Of a stretch of DNA of 64,000 nucleotides, positions 16,099 to 24,956 are shown piece by piece. The DNA comes from an uncultured Prevotellaceae bacterium (GTDB taxonomy: Bacteria > Bacteroidota > Bacteroidia > Bacteroidales > Bacteroidaceae). The stretch's first letter is position 1. Each line of letters begins with the position of its first letter. The translations under genes and the position numbers were made by a program. The stretch is taken from the NCBI GenBank assembly GCA_902784615.1, contig CACZVN010000012.1, positions 26,867-90,866 of the forward strand, written 5' to 3'. The notes below the pieces were generated by a model. That model ran no database searches, was not told where the DNA came from, and saw only the letters and a program-made list of their open reading frames with translations.

Positions 16099-18471
16099 AT
16101 GAAAAAGATTGTTTTTAGGTTAACAGCCCTGATGGCTTTTATGATGATGACACTAACAAGTTCCGCTAAGACACAAGACTGGGGTGGACGAGTCATCGAT
16201 GAGAAGGGTGAACCAATGCCCTTTGTAAATGTTGTTTTGCTGTCGCTGCCAGATTCTACCTTCGTGCAGGGTGGCATGACTGATGAGCAGGGTATGTTTA
16301 AGATTGTAACGGATGTCAATGATGGTCTCTTCAAGGTGACCAGTGTGGGTTATCAGACCTTATATATAAAGGCCGGACAGGACCTGACCATCCAGATGAA
16401 GGAAGACACCCAACTGTTGCAGGAGGTCGTGGTGAAAGGTCAGCTGCCTAAGACGCATGTCAAGGGCGATGCCATGCGTACCACCGTTGCTGGAACCATT
16501 CTGGAAAAGGCTGGTACCATCAGCGACGCACTCTCAAAGATCCCCTCGCTCGAGGCTGAGGGCGAAGGTGGCATTAAGGTGCTGGGCCGTGGCGAGGCAG
16601 AGATCTACATCAATGGTCGCAAACTGCAGGACGTCAGCGAGTTGGGACGTATCAACTCCGATCAGATCCTGCATGTAGATGTAGTTCAGAATCCGGGTGC
16701 CCGCTATGCTGCATCGACCAAAGCCGTGGTTCGCATTACACTGAAAAAGGCACAGGGTGAGGGCATCAGTTTCCAGGACAAGGCTCAGGGCATGTATCAG
16801 TATGGCTGGTCGGCAAACAACCTCCTCGACGTGAATTATCGTACGGGTGGACTCGACCTCACAGCAACCTTCTGGGCCGGCACTTATGGTCACGGCAAGA
16901 GTCTGCAGGAAGATGATATGTACTATTTCGTAGGCAATGACGAAATCTTTGGTCATTCCGAGCAGGAGACCAGGCATAAGTGGAAGGGCCTGATGCCGCA
17001 GCTGCAGATTAACTACATGATTAACGAGAATCACAGCTTGGGTGCATTCTACAAGTACGACTATCATCCCAAGGGCGAAATTACCAGCCAGTTTAATACC
17101 GATGAGTATGGGAACAGCATCTTCACAGAGCGTTCCGAGAGCGAGGTATGGCAGGACGAGAAGTTCAAGAAGCACATCTTCAATGCCTATTATAATGGTA
17201 AGGTGGGCAATCTGGGCATCGACCTGAACATCGACGGACTCTTCGATGATACCGAGACGCCAGGAAACACTCGGGAACTGGCTTGGGCCGACGGTGCGAA
17301 GACTGGTGATTACACTGTACGTAACATCGAGAGCAATACCAAGAGTGCCAACAACTTCTGGGCCTCAAAGCTCATCTTCAGCTATCCGCTGTTGAAGGGT
17401 AACCTCTCAGTGGGAGGCGAATATTCGTACAACCATCGTACCGATGCCTACTCTTTCGAGGCTTCCGAGGCAGTACCTGTGACCACTACCGACACCGAGA
17501 TCAACGAGAAGTCGGCAGCCGGATTCGTGGAGTACGGACGCCAGTTTGGAAAAGTATTTGTTCAGGCTGGTCTGCGCTATGAGCACCTGAAGAACGACTA
17601 CTATAACTTCGGCGTGCGCGATGACGAGGTGTGTCGCGACTATGGCGACTGGTTCCCAACCGCAACCATCTCTGCTCCAATTGGTAAGGTACAGCTGTCG
17701 CTCTCGTATCGCCAGGACATCCAGCGCCCTGCATACGGCAATCTGACGAGTTCTACGATCTATTTGAATCGTTATGCTTATCAGAGTGGTAACCCTTACC
17801 TGAAGCCGATGTACACCAACAGTGTCGTACTGAACGCAGCCTACAAGTGGATGGGTATCAGCATCGATTACAGCCTGGTGAAGGATGCAACGACGATGTC
17901 GTCAGAGCCATATCCCGGTGCCGACGATCCGCTGATCTGTCTGGTGCGCCCCATCAACACGAAGGATAATTATAACCAGATGAGCTTCAATCCATACGCC
18001 AGTCCTACTATTGGCTGCTGGCACCCCACATGGTTTGTCTATCTGCTCTTCCAGAACTACAAGGCACCTACAGCTGCTGGTACCACCATCACACTCGATC
18101 GCCCTTACCTGCACTTGGGTTGGGATAACACCATCGAGTTGCTAAAGGGCTGGCGTATCAACGCTGGTGCACGTTTCAGTCCTAAGGGCGATGTCGGCAA
18201 CTTCCGTCTGCTGAAGGCTCAGGGACGCCTCGATCTGGGTATTCAACGCGACATCGACCTGCGCCGTATGGGTTCACTCACTCTCGACCTGCGTTGCAAC
18301 GATGTATTCAACAGCGACGAGACCAAGGCTACCCTGTATGGTCCACGCGAGTTGACCGTGTTTAATCCTACGCGTCGCACCTTTATTCTCAACCTCACCT
18401 GGAAGTTCAATGAGGCTCGCTCGAAGTACCGTGGCTCTGGTGCCGGTGAGAAGCAGAAAGCCCGTATGTAG
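16099..18471 (+). CDS. Outer-membrane beta-barrel protein with carboxypeptidase-regulatory-like domain
   Basis: 790 residues. Signal peptide (MKKIVFRLTALMAFMMMTLTSSA), CarboxypepD_reg-like domain (GRVIDEKGEPMPFVNVVLLS) at about 28-110, a plug-like segment (TISDALSKIPSLEAEGEGGI, LGRGEAEIYINGRK), then a long barrel of the OMP_b-brl_3 type. The TonB box is not obvious and the plug is shorter than in SusC. It follows the LiaF-like gene. A partial paralogue begins at 63743 with a very similar N-terminus. The transported substrate cannot be told; these proteins are sometimes induced with LytTR systems. Confidence 0.85.
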   Translation: MKKIVFRLTALMAFMMMTLTSSAKTQDWGGRVIDEKGEPMPFVNVVLLSLPDSTFVQGGMTDEQGMFKIVTDVNDGLFKVTSVGYQTLYIKAGQDLTIQMKEDTQLLQEVVVKGQLPKTHVKGDAMRTTVAGTILEKAGTISDALSKIPSLEAEGEGGIKVLGRGEAEIYINGRKLQDVSELGRINSDQILHVDVVQNPGARYAASTKAVVRITLKKAQGEGISFQDKAQGMYQYGWSANNLLDVNYRTGGLDLTATFWAGTYGHGKSLQEDDMYYFVGNDEIFGHSEQETRHKWKGLMPQLQINYMINENHSLGAFYKYDYHPKGEITSQFNTDEYGNSIFTERSESEVWQDEKFKKHIFNAYYNGKVGNLGIDLNIDGLFDDTETPGNTRELAWADGAKTGDYTVRNIESNTKSANNFWASKLIFSYPLLKGNLSVGGEYSYNHRTDAYSFEASEAVPVTTTDTEINEKSAAGFVEYGRQFGKVFVQAGLRYEHLKNDYYNFGVRDDEVCRDYGDWFPTATISAPIGKVQLSLSYRQDIQRPAYGNLTSSTIYLNRYAYQSGNPYLKPMYTNSVVLNAAYKWMGISIDYSLVKDATTMSSEPYPGADDPLICLVRPINTKDNYNQMSFNPYASPTIGCWHPTWFVYLLFQNYKAPTAAGTTITLDRPYLHLGWDNTIELLKGWRINAGARFSPKGDVGNFRLLKAQGRLDLGIQRDIDLRRMGSLTLDLRCNDVFNSDETKATLYGPRELTVFNPTRRTFILNLTWKFNEARSKYRGSGAGEKQKARM

Positions 18472-18474
18472 TGT

Positions 18475-18543
18475 CATTCGTCACAGAATAGTACATAATA
18501 AATCCCGTAAATTTGTGTAAATGAAAGAGAAATCGTATATTTG
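18475..18543 (+). promoter_or_regulatory. CATTCGTCACAGAAT element and promoter of the DUF418 gene
   Basis: CATTCGTCACAGAAT at 18475-18489 is followed by ATCCC at 18502, an AATTTGTG near 18510 (-33-like) and TATATTTG (-7) at 18536-18543. Same arrangement as at 56212 and 61252. Confidence 0.65.
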
Positions 18544-18563
18544 CAGACGAAAACTAGCAAAAT

Positions 18564-19691
18564 ATGTACAAGACCCGTTCTCTCCCCAACACACGCATTG
18601 ACGTGGCCGATGCCCTGCGAGGAATCGCTGTAGCAGGTATCATCTTGTATCACTCCGTGGAGCACTTCAACATCTTCACGCAAGAGACCATCATCCACGC
18701 ATTGCCTTCTGACCAGACAGTAGCCGACGTCCTCGCCTGGCTACTGTCTGGCAAGATGTATGGTATCTTCGCCATGCTCTTCGGACTGAGTTTCTTTATT
18801 ATGAACGATAACCAGCAGCAGAAGGGCAAATGCTTCTCTGGTCGCTTCGCTTGGCGCATGTGTCTGCTCTTTATGTTTGGTATCATCAATGTGGCCTTCT
18901 ACGATGGCGATATCCTGATGCTCTATGCCTGCTATGGCCTGCTGCTCATCCCCATCAGTTATCTGCCGTCGAAGGCGGTCTGGTGTATCATCGGCCTGCT
19001 GGCCATCCAGCCCGTAGAGCTGTTCTGCCTATTGACAGACTATGAGATCGACCATACCCGTTTCTACGAACTCTCAGGGATTATCAACAGCGCACACGAG
19101 CATGGTACGTTCTGGGAGAATACCCTCACCAATCTGCGCTACGGATTTGAGGTGAACTTCCGTTTCAACGTCTTTAGCGGACGTCTGACACAGTTGCTCT
19201 GCCTCTTTATCCTTGGCATGCAGTTAGGACGGCAGCGAATGTTCTATAATGAGGGGCGAAACCTGCAGTACTGGCATAGCATACTCGTCACTTCGGTCCC
19301 CAGCATCATTTTGCTGAGTTTTGCAGATTTCGGCGAGTTGGAAGGCTGGCTCAGGCCTATCTGCAACCTCATCATCCTCCTGATGATTGTCTCGGCTGTG
19401 GTCTCGGCGTGGTATGCCTTCGAGGGTGTGCGCCGCGTGCTCCATCATCTGTGCATCTTTGGCCGCATGAGCCTTACCAACTATCTGTTGCAGTCCGTCA
19501 TCGGCTGTGCCATCTTCTGTGGCTACGGTCTGGCCTGCTATTACAAACTGGGCATCACCTACGCCGTGATGGTAGGCGTAGGCATGGTTATTGCCCAATA
19601 TTGCTTCGCCCGTTTCTGGTTTGCCAGCCATCAGCGTGGTCCGCTGGAAGGCTTATGGCGAAAACTCACTTGGATCGGATCGCATAATTGA
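18564..19691 (+). CDS. DUF418/YeiB-family membrane protein
   Basis: 375 residues with about eight membrane segments. It opens with IDVADALRGIAVAGIILYHSVEHF, the acyltransferase-3/YeiB-like start, and ends with the DUF418 pattern (FGRMSLTNYLLQSVIGCAIF, GPLEGLWRKLTW). Its function is not established for the family; a membrane transport or acyl-transfer role has been guessed. It stands alone, with its own promoter carrying the CATTCGTCAC element. Confidence 0.85.
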   Translation: MYKTRSLPNTRIDVADALRGIAVAGIILYHSVEHFNIFTQETIIHALPSDQTVADVLAWLLSGKMYGIFAMLFGLSFFIMNDNQQQKGKCFSGRFAWRMCLLFMFGIINVAFYDGDILMLYACYGLLLIPISYLPSKAVWCIIGLLAIQPVELFCLLTDYEIDHTRFYELSGIINSAHEHGTFWENTLTNLRYGFEVNFRFNVFSGRLTQLLCLFILGMQLGRQRMFYNEGRNLQYWHSILVTSVPSIILLSFADFGELEGWLRPICNLIILLMIVSAVVSAWYAFEGVRRVLHHLCIFGRMSLTNYLLQSVIGCAIFCGYGLACYYKLGITYAVMVGVGMVIAQYCFARFWFASHQRGPLEGLWRKLTWIGSHN

Positions 19692-19743
19692 ATGATAGAA
19701 GGAAATATGAAAAGAACTGTATCCTATTTATAAAAGCGATAAT

Positions 19744-20229
19744 ATGATTAGAAAAGTCCAAAAAGAGGATATTAAGCGTATCATTAAGTTGTTGCATCAG
19801 GTAAATATGGTGCATCATGTATTGCGTCCGGACTTGTTCAAACCCTATACGACAAAGTATAACGAGCAGGAACTTGCATCACTGCTCAATGATGAGAACA
19901 AGCCCATTTTTGTCTACGTTGACGAGACGGTGTTAGGATACGCTTTCTGTCAGGTTTCCGAGATAAAGGACCACCATCTGTTAGAAGATATTAAGACGTT
20001 GTATATCGATGATATATGTGTAGACGAAAAAGCTCGTGGTAAACACATAGGAAAGGCTTTATACGAACATGTACTCGACTATGCTAAATCCATCGGCTGC
20101 AATAACATAACCCTGAATGTATGGGATGGAAACGACCCCGCATGGCATTTCTATAAGGACATGGGCATGCAAGTGCAGAAAACAACGATGGAGGTTGTTC
20201 TTATCCCATCAAATACTAAAACTGAATAG
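19744..20229 (+). CDS. GNAT-family N-acetyltransferase
   Basis: 161 residues. GNAT fold with the acetyl-CoA loop IDDICVDEKARGKHIGKALYEHVLDYAKS followed by LNVWDGNDPAWHFYKDMGM, a typical C-terminal motif. The substrate is unknown. It sits upstream of the short-chain dehydrogenase, 13 bp apart, so they may be co-transcribed. Confidence 0.88.
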   Translation: MIRKVQKEDIKRIIKLLHQVNMVHHVLRPDLFKPYTTKYNEQELASLLNDENKPIFVYVDETVLGYAFCQVSEIKDHHLLEDIKTLYIDDICVDEKARGKHIGKALYEHVLDYAKSIGCNNITLNVWDGNDPAWHFYKDMGMQVQKTTMEVVLIPSNTKTE

Positions 20230-20242
20230 TGAAAAAAGGAAT

Positions 20243-21019
20243 ATGAAAGAGATCAATCGCAAAGTCAATAAGGTTGTATTGATAACAGGCGCAACGAGCG
20301 GGATAGGTCTGGCTTGTGCAAGGAAATTCGCAGAGAATGGTGACAGAGTGATTCTTACAGGAAGAAACGAAAGTCGTCTGTCTGACATTGAAAAGGACTT
20401 GGAAGGAAAAGGTTCTAAGGTGTTAACTTTGGCCTTCGACGTGAGAGATCGTGAGAAGGCGGCTGAATACATCGAAAAGTTGCCTGCAGAATGGCAGGAG
20501 ATAGACGTGTTGGTTAACAATGCAGGACTGGCTCTTGGTCTTGAACCTGAGTTTGAAGGTGATCTCGACGATTGGGAGACCATGATTGATACCAACATCA
20601 AAGGTCTGTTGACGATGACGCGCCTCGTCGTGCCAGGTATGGTGCAGCGCAATCGCGGACACATCATCAATGTGGGTTCAGTTGCCGGCGATGCTGCCTA
20701 TGCAGGAGGTAATGTGTATTGTGCCACGAAGGCTGCAGTAAAGGCCCTTTCCGATGGATTGCGTATCGATGTGGCCAACACCGCCATCCGTGTAACCAAT
20801 CTGAAGCCAGGTCTTGTGGAGACCAACTTCAGCAATATCCGTTTCCGTGGTGACAACGATCGTGCTGCCAATGTCTATAAAGGTATCAAGCCTCTTACTG
20901 GCGACGATATAGCTGATGTCGCCGTATATGCCGCCAATGCGCCAGAGCATGTGCAGATAGCAGAGGTGCTCATACTGGCCACCCACCAGGCTAGCGGTAG
21001 TGTGATTGTCAGGAAGTAA
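20243..21019 (+). CDS. Short-chain dehydrogenase/reductase (NADP-type SDR)
   Basis: 258 residues. The cofactor motif is TGATSGIGLACA (about 15-26), followed by NNAGLA, the catalytic NVGSVAG Ser and YCATKAAVK (Tyr and Lys). The pattern resembles YdfG-like serine or 3-hydroxy acid dehydrogenases. I chose ATG 20243 (MKEINRKVNKVVLITG) over the much earlier in-frame ATG at 20117, which lies within the acetyltransferase gene. The substrate is not certain. Confidence 0.9.
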   Translation: MKEINRKVNKVVLITGATSGIGLACARKFAENGDRVILTGRNESRLSDIEKDLEGKGSKVLTLAFDVRDREKAAEYIEKLPAEWQEIDVLVNNAGLALGLEPEFEGDLDDWETMIDTNIKGLLTMTRLVVPGMVQRNRGHIINVGSVAGDAAYAGGNVYCATKAAVKALSDGLRIDVANTAIRVTNLKPGLVETNFSNIRFRGDNDRAANVYKGIKPLTGDDIADVAVYAANAPEHVQIAEVLILATHQASGSVIVRK

Positions 21020-21044
21020 AGTGCTATAATGAAACACGAGATAT

Positions 21045-21782
21045 TCAGTTGTTCTTCTTGTAACTCTTGACTGCCCAGATACCCATGAGAGAAGATATAC
21101 ACAACAGAGCCAATACCTGATGGGCGATGCTCTGGAAGTTACCACCACGTATGAAGACCGTGCGGATGGCATCAATGAAGTAGTGCATGGGGTTGACATA
21201 GGTGGTTAGGTAGGCGAGGTCTGGCATGGAGCGCGTGGGCGTGAAGAGACCACTGAGCAGGAGCATACAGACCACGAAGAACCACATGACGAAGATGGCC
21301 TGTTGCATCGTGTCGCTATAGTTGGAGATAATGAGGCCCAGACTGCTGAAGAACAGGGCAAGGAGCATCGCCAAAAGATAAACTAACAGAAGATGACCCT
21401 GGCAGGTGATGCCATAAATCAGCCACGAGAGCAACAGGCAGATAGTAATCAGGAAGAGGGCGATAAGCCAGTAGGGAATCAGTTTAGCGAGGATGAACGA
21501 CCACTTCGAGACGGGGGTGACGTTGATCTGTTCGATGGTACCTTTCTCTTTCTCGCCCACAATATTCAGTGCAGGCAGGAAGCCCGTCATCAGCATCAGC
21601 AGGATGGCGAAGAGAGCAGGAATCATATAGACCTTGTAATTGAGGTGCTTGTTATATAGGAATAAGGTATCTACTTTCGACTGGATGGTTGCGGCCGTGG
21701 GTGTTACAATCTGTGAGAGATACGCCGAGCCAATGGAGCCCTTGGTGCCATTCACGGCATTGGCAGCGATGAGAACCTGCGG
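21045..21782 (-). pseudogene. ABC-2 type transporter permease, N-terminally truncated
   Basis: The surviving part (about 245 residues, from QVLIAANAVNGTKGS) has the ABC-2 permease layout: five to six hydrophobic segments, the loop FLPALNIVGEKEKGTIEQINVTP, and the C-terminal LAYLTTYVNPMHYFIDAIRT. Intact YhhJ/YbhR-type permeases are about 370-400 residues; here the N-terminus is lost at the junction with an AraC fragment near 21782. The only start is a GTG at 21755. Probably non-functional as an efflux permease. A flavodoxin gene under a B12 riboswitch lies upstream on the same strand. Confidence 0.8.
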
Positions 21783-21877
21783 CCGACGAACTGCACTTTC
21801 CCAATCCCTCGTTCTTCAGCAAATATTTCAAACGTATCACCAACCTGACGCCGTTGGAATATAAGCAGACGAGTTGA
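21783..21877 (+). pseudogene. AraC-family regulator, C-terminal remnant
   Basis: The plus strand reads DELHFPNPSFFSKYFKRITN then LTPLEYKQTS and a stop at 21877. This is the last helix-turn-helix of an AraC-type domain. Nothing of the rest remains; it joins directly to the truncated permease, so one deletion removed both 5' parts. Confidence 0.8.
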
Positions 21878-21879
21878 CT

Positions 21880-21969
21880 CTACGCCTTGTGGTTGTAGTG
21901 CCTGATGAGCAGGCCGACACCGATGAAGGCAAATAGGAACTCAAGGGCTACGATGACAATGTATATCAT
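21880..21969 (-). CDS. Possible 29-residue single-helix membrane peptide
   Basis: ATG at 21969 gives MIYIVIVALEFLFAFIGVGL plus a short basic tail (IRHYNHKA) before TAG. It is 20 bp downstream of the flavodoxin and in the riboswitch transcript. It may be a genuine small protein or the start of a lost larger membrane protein. Confidence 0.35.
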   Translation of the reverse strand: MIYIVIVALEFLFAFIGVGLLIRHYNHKA

Positions 21970-21989
21970 AATGGCAAGGTTTTGAAGGG

Positions 21990-22391
21990 TTAGAGATTCG
22001 GTGATATGGCGCACACCCAATTGTCGAGGTTCCATTCGGGGGTGCCTGTGTATTGTAGTTCGCCAACGATGTGAGCCCCGTTCTCTTTGAGTTTGTTGCA
22101 GAACTCTTTGGCTACATGATCGTCATCATGTTTGTTTCCCAAAGTTACGAATACGGCGATTCTTTTCCCTTTGAGACTGACTGCGTGAAGGTTCAGAAAT
22201 GCGTACAGCCAATGGGGAGTCAGCTGACCCGCAGATTGAAACTCGACGGCAAGGACGAAACTCTGAGAGTTTTCAAGCTGCCTGTTGTTCATACTTTGGA
22301 CGCTGACGGTCTCAGCACCTAACTTGTCGGCTATATCCTCTGCTATAGCCTGACAACTGTCGTACACGACGACGATTGATTCATGTTTCAT
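21990..22391 (-). CDS. Flavodoxin-like protein under B12 riboswitch control
   Basis: 133 residues. Flavodoxin-like fold: SIVVVYDSCQAIAEDIADKL takes the place of the FMN phosphate loop (TxTGxT-like is degenerate), with GKRIAVFVTLGNKHDDDHVAKEF and a closing strand. I chose the ATG at 22391 (MKHESIVV). A cobalamin riboswitch precedes it directly. A flavodoxin could reduce cob(II)alamin for adenosylation or feed B12-dependent enzymes; this is an inference. The P-loop is weak, so FMN binding is uncertain. Confidence 0.72.
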   Translation of the reverse strand: MKHESIVVVYDSCQAIAEDIADKLGAETVSVQSMNNRQLENSQSFVLAVEFQSAGQLTPHWLYAFLNLHAVSLKGKRIAVFVTLGNKHDDDHVAKEFCNKLKENGAHIVGELQYTGTPEWNLDNWVCAISPNL

Positions 22392-22454
22392 AACCCACAA
22401 AAATTTTAATTGCGCCTACCGACACCATACATCGTGGTGTAGCGGCTTTTAAAC

Positions 22455-22615
22455 CGAAAAAGGCTGGTCTTCAGACTTTCCTCCACTCCCAAGCGCCTTC
22501 TCATCCAAACGGACAATGGCGTTTATGCTTAGGAGCCATAATGGAGTTCACTGCTGCGGGACAGTCGGAGATTCTCACTCACATTCCCAATTAAGCACAG
22601 CTAAGTGCACCTTTA
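22455..22615 (-). promoter_or_regulatory. Second cobalamin riboswitch, upstream of the flavodoxin
   Basis: On the minus strand the order is TTGGGAATGTGAGTGAGAAT, CTGTCCCGCAGCAGTGA, and the B12 box GTCTGAAGACCAGCC (plus coordinates 22462-22476). These are the conserved parts of the cobalamin aptamer. The expression platform follows at 22400-22455 with a hairpin-forming ACACCACGATGTATGGTGT. Confidence 0.9.
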
Positions 22616-22627
22616 CGGGAATCCTTT

Positions 22628-23227
22628 TCAGAATTCGTTTGCAAAGATACACATTTTCTTAGATTTAACAAGCTTTTTAATCAAAAAACTTGCAAAGAAA
22701 AAGGCAAAAAACAAAAGGTATATGCCTATAATGACAGAGGGCGACGGACGAAGGGGGAGTTTTTGGCCACCGAACTGGCACTGGTACTGAATCATACGGT
22801 CGATGTAGGCATCGACCGTTTTCCAATCGCCAGATTGTACTTCTGCAATGAGACGGGGAAATACCTCGCTAATGTATTTCTGGTGCTCTGAATCGATGGA
22901 GGCAGGTAGTTCGTCGGTGGCACTATACCAGGATATCATTCCGTCCTCCTGATAAGGGAACAGACGCATCGTTTGCCAGCCATCAGCCAACAGGACATAG
23001 CCTGCAAATATCTGTTCTACGCTGAGACTGTCGTCAGGTGGCATCATTTGGTGGGCACGAAGTGCCAAGGTGGAGACAGAGGGACCTTCGGAAACCAACA
23101 ACTGACAGAAATGCGCAGCCTGCTTTTGTGGAATAACGAGGGGAGATGCAGACAAAGATGCTGACCCTGCAATGAATAGCAGGGCCAGCACTATCTTATA
23201 TCGACTCGATAAACTTAACGATGGCAT
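22628..23227 (-). CDS. Unknown exported protein with C-terminal membrane helix (CcsBA-like segment?)
   Basis: 199 residues from the ATG at 23227 (MPSLSLSSRYKIVLALLFIA), which overlaps the end of the di-haem gene by 32 bp. It has a signal peptide, a periplasmic region with RLFPYQEDGMISWYSATDE and SGDWKTVDAYIDRMIQYQ, then a membrane helix (SVIIGIYLLFFAFFFASFLI). The periplasmic part reminds me of the segment preceding the CcsA helices in Bacteroidetes cytochrome c assembly (CcsBA) proteins, but the WWD haem motif is absent. If so it is a small or truncated relative serving the neighbouring c-type cytochrome. Function not certain. Confidence 0.6.
   Translation of the reverse strand: MPSLSLSSRYKIVLALLFIAGSASLSASPLVIPQKQAAHFCQLLVSEGPSVSTLALRAHQMMPPDDSLSVEQIFAGYVLLADGWQTMRLFPYQEDGMISWYSATDELPASIDSEHQKYISEVFPRLIAEVQSGDWKTVDAYIDRMIQYQCQFGGQKLPLRPSPSVIIGIYLLFFAFFFASFLIKKLVKSKKMCIFANEF
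22642..22649 (-). promoter_or_regulatory. -7 promoter element TATCTTTG for the second riboswitch
   Basis: Minus strand GTGTATCTTTGC. It lies within the last codons of the gene at 22628-23227, so the promoter overlaps upstream coding sequence. Confidence 0.65.
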
Positions 23228-24953
23228 CTCGATCGGCTTTTGGCAGATTGTAGAATTTCTCGGTGGCTCGATAGCCATCCGACTGCTTGGAGTAGCCGTG
23301 CCACATGATGGCCTCGATGACGGTACGGGCACGGCAGTCGTGCAGACGATCATCTGCACCTGTGAGACGGCGACTCAAGCCACGACCCCACAATGGCGTG
23401 GTGCGGCACCAGCCTGTGCGGATGTCGTTGACCATGAACAAGCGGTGCTGAACCAAGTCAGTGTATGGCCAGATGGTCTGGTGGGCGTACTTCGGAAGCA
23501 TACTGTTAGCGCTTTTGCCTATCTGCTGCGCATAAGCCTTCGTGCTGGCATCCACCCACATATCATCGGAGCCAGTGGTCCACGACGGACGGTGACAGTT
23601 AGCACAGCCAATCTCGTTGAACAACTGCTTACCACGCTGCACATCGGCATCGCTGAGGTTGCGGGCAGCAGGTACAGCCAAGCCACGGTGCCACACCATA
23701 AACTGGTAGTACTGCTTGTCGCTCATCTCCTCAACACCATTATAGGGAGCACCGTTCAGCAGATATTTCTCGAAGGTCTCCTTATAAGCCACCGATGGGG
23801 TATTGAGCACCTCGTAAACACGGGCCGAGATGCCCTCTTCGGTACCGTCGGCATAGTAAGGATAAAGGATGCTGGTGGGCGACGATCCGTGCTGCTTGAT
23901 GTAACTGATTACCTCAGGATCTTCGCTCTGAGCCTTGGCCCACGCTGTAGTGGTGTAGAGCCAGTGGCGGTCGCTGCGGGTGACGTTGGTGATGTTCCAA
24001 ATAGCATTAGCACCAGCACCGTCCTGCAGCGAGCCACGTGTCATGGCGTAAGTGAAACGTTTCAGCGGACCGTGCGAACCGCGATGTGTACCCGTGTCGT
24101 TGTAAGGTGCCGAGTAGTAGGCGCTGGCCTTGAAGGTATTCGCCTCCTTGTCCCACATGGCGGGGTTCAGCTCCACATACTTGCCCTCGGCAGCCCACTG
24201 TTTCTCAATCTCCTCATCATCGATAGCATCGAGCAGCGCCGTACCATAGACACCAATGGTGGACTCGAGACGTACATCATAGTCGGTAGGCTTCGGATCG
24301 GTGTTAAAGGCCGACTGCGGAATGCGCACCTCGGGATAGATGAGCGAGTAACTCTCACCATCGGGGAAGGTCATCGCGAGTCCGCTCTCCATAGCCGTCA
24401 CGGTCTTCCAGTCTATCTGTATCTGCGTCTCGTCGATAGGTGCTTTGAAGGGCGTCATGGCCTGCGTCTGCGGCATACCTGTCACCTCAGAGATATAGGC
24501 ATTGGTGCCGGGGTGATAGATCACGAGCAGATAGCCGTTGCCGATGGTGTTGGCACGATATTCCGTCTGTCGCTTGCCGTGGCCGTAACTCGGGTGACAG
24601 GCAATACAACTGTTGCGCACCCACGCTGGGCCCAAGCCTCGACGGGGAGCCTGCTCAAAGGTGTAGAGATGCTCGAAGAAGTCTTCGCCGGTATTGAAGT
24701 CTTCCTCCATACCCGCTATATTCTGAACGGCAGGTGTCGGAGCCGAATAACTGGCCTTCTCGGTAGTACCCAGTTCTCCACCAGGGAACCACTCCTCAGC
24801 CGTAAAGTTACCTGTGGCTTTGCCGAAGGTCTGTTCCTCATTTTCCAACTGACCCAGTTCGGTCAGATCATTGCTGTCCGAACAAGCGGTAAAGGCAGGC
24901 GCCACTATGAGCCCTGCCATTACCATTTTCAAAATATTACGATAGCTTATCAT
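23196..24953 (-). CDS. Di-haem oxidoreductase-like lipoprotein (DUF1111, 'thiol oxidoreductase')
   Basis: 585 residues, lipoprotein signal ending TACSDSND. Two c-type haem motifs are visible: NSCIACHPSYGHG near residue 120 and IGCANCHRPSW near residue 445. The C-terminus has LWGRGLSRRLTGADDRLHDC and HDCRARTVIEAIMWHG, as in the DUF1111 family. It lies in a four-gene operon with an imelysin and a porin-like protein, a set often tied to iron uptake in Bacteroidetes. The electron partner is unknown. Confidence 0.88.
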   Translation of the reverse strand: MISYRNILKMVMAGLIVAPAFTACSDSNDLTELGQLENEEQTFGKATGNFTAEEWFPGGELGTTEKASYSAPTPAVQNIAGMEEDFNTGEDFFEHLYTFEQAPRRGLGPAWVRNSCIACHPSYGHGKRQTEYRANTIGNGYLLVIYHPGTNAYISEVTGMPQTQAMTPFKAPIDETQIQIDWKTVTAMESGLAMTFPDGESYSLIYPEVRIPQSAFNTDPKPTDYDVRLESTIGVYGTALLDAIDDEEIEKQWAAEGKYVELNPAMWDKEANTFKASAYYSAPYNDTGTHRGSHGPLKRFTYAMTRGSLQDGAGANAIWNITNVTRSDRHWLYTTTAWAKAQSEDPEVISYIKQHGSSPTSILYPYYADGTEEGISARVYEVLNTPSVAYKETFEKYLLNGAPYNGVEEMSDKQYYQFMVWHRGLAVPAARNLSDADVQRGKQLFNEIGCANCHRPSWTTGSDDMWVDASTKAYAQQIGKSANSMLPKYAHQTIWPYTDLVQHRLFMVNDIRTGWCRTTPLWGRGLSRRLTGADDRLHDCRARTVIEAIMWHGYSKQSDGYRATEKFYNLPKADRDAIVKFIESI

Positions 24954-24956
24954 ATA

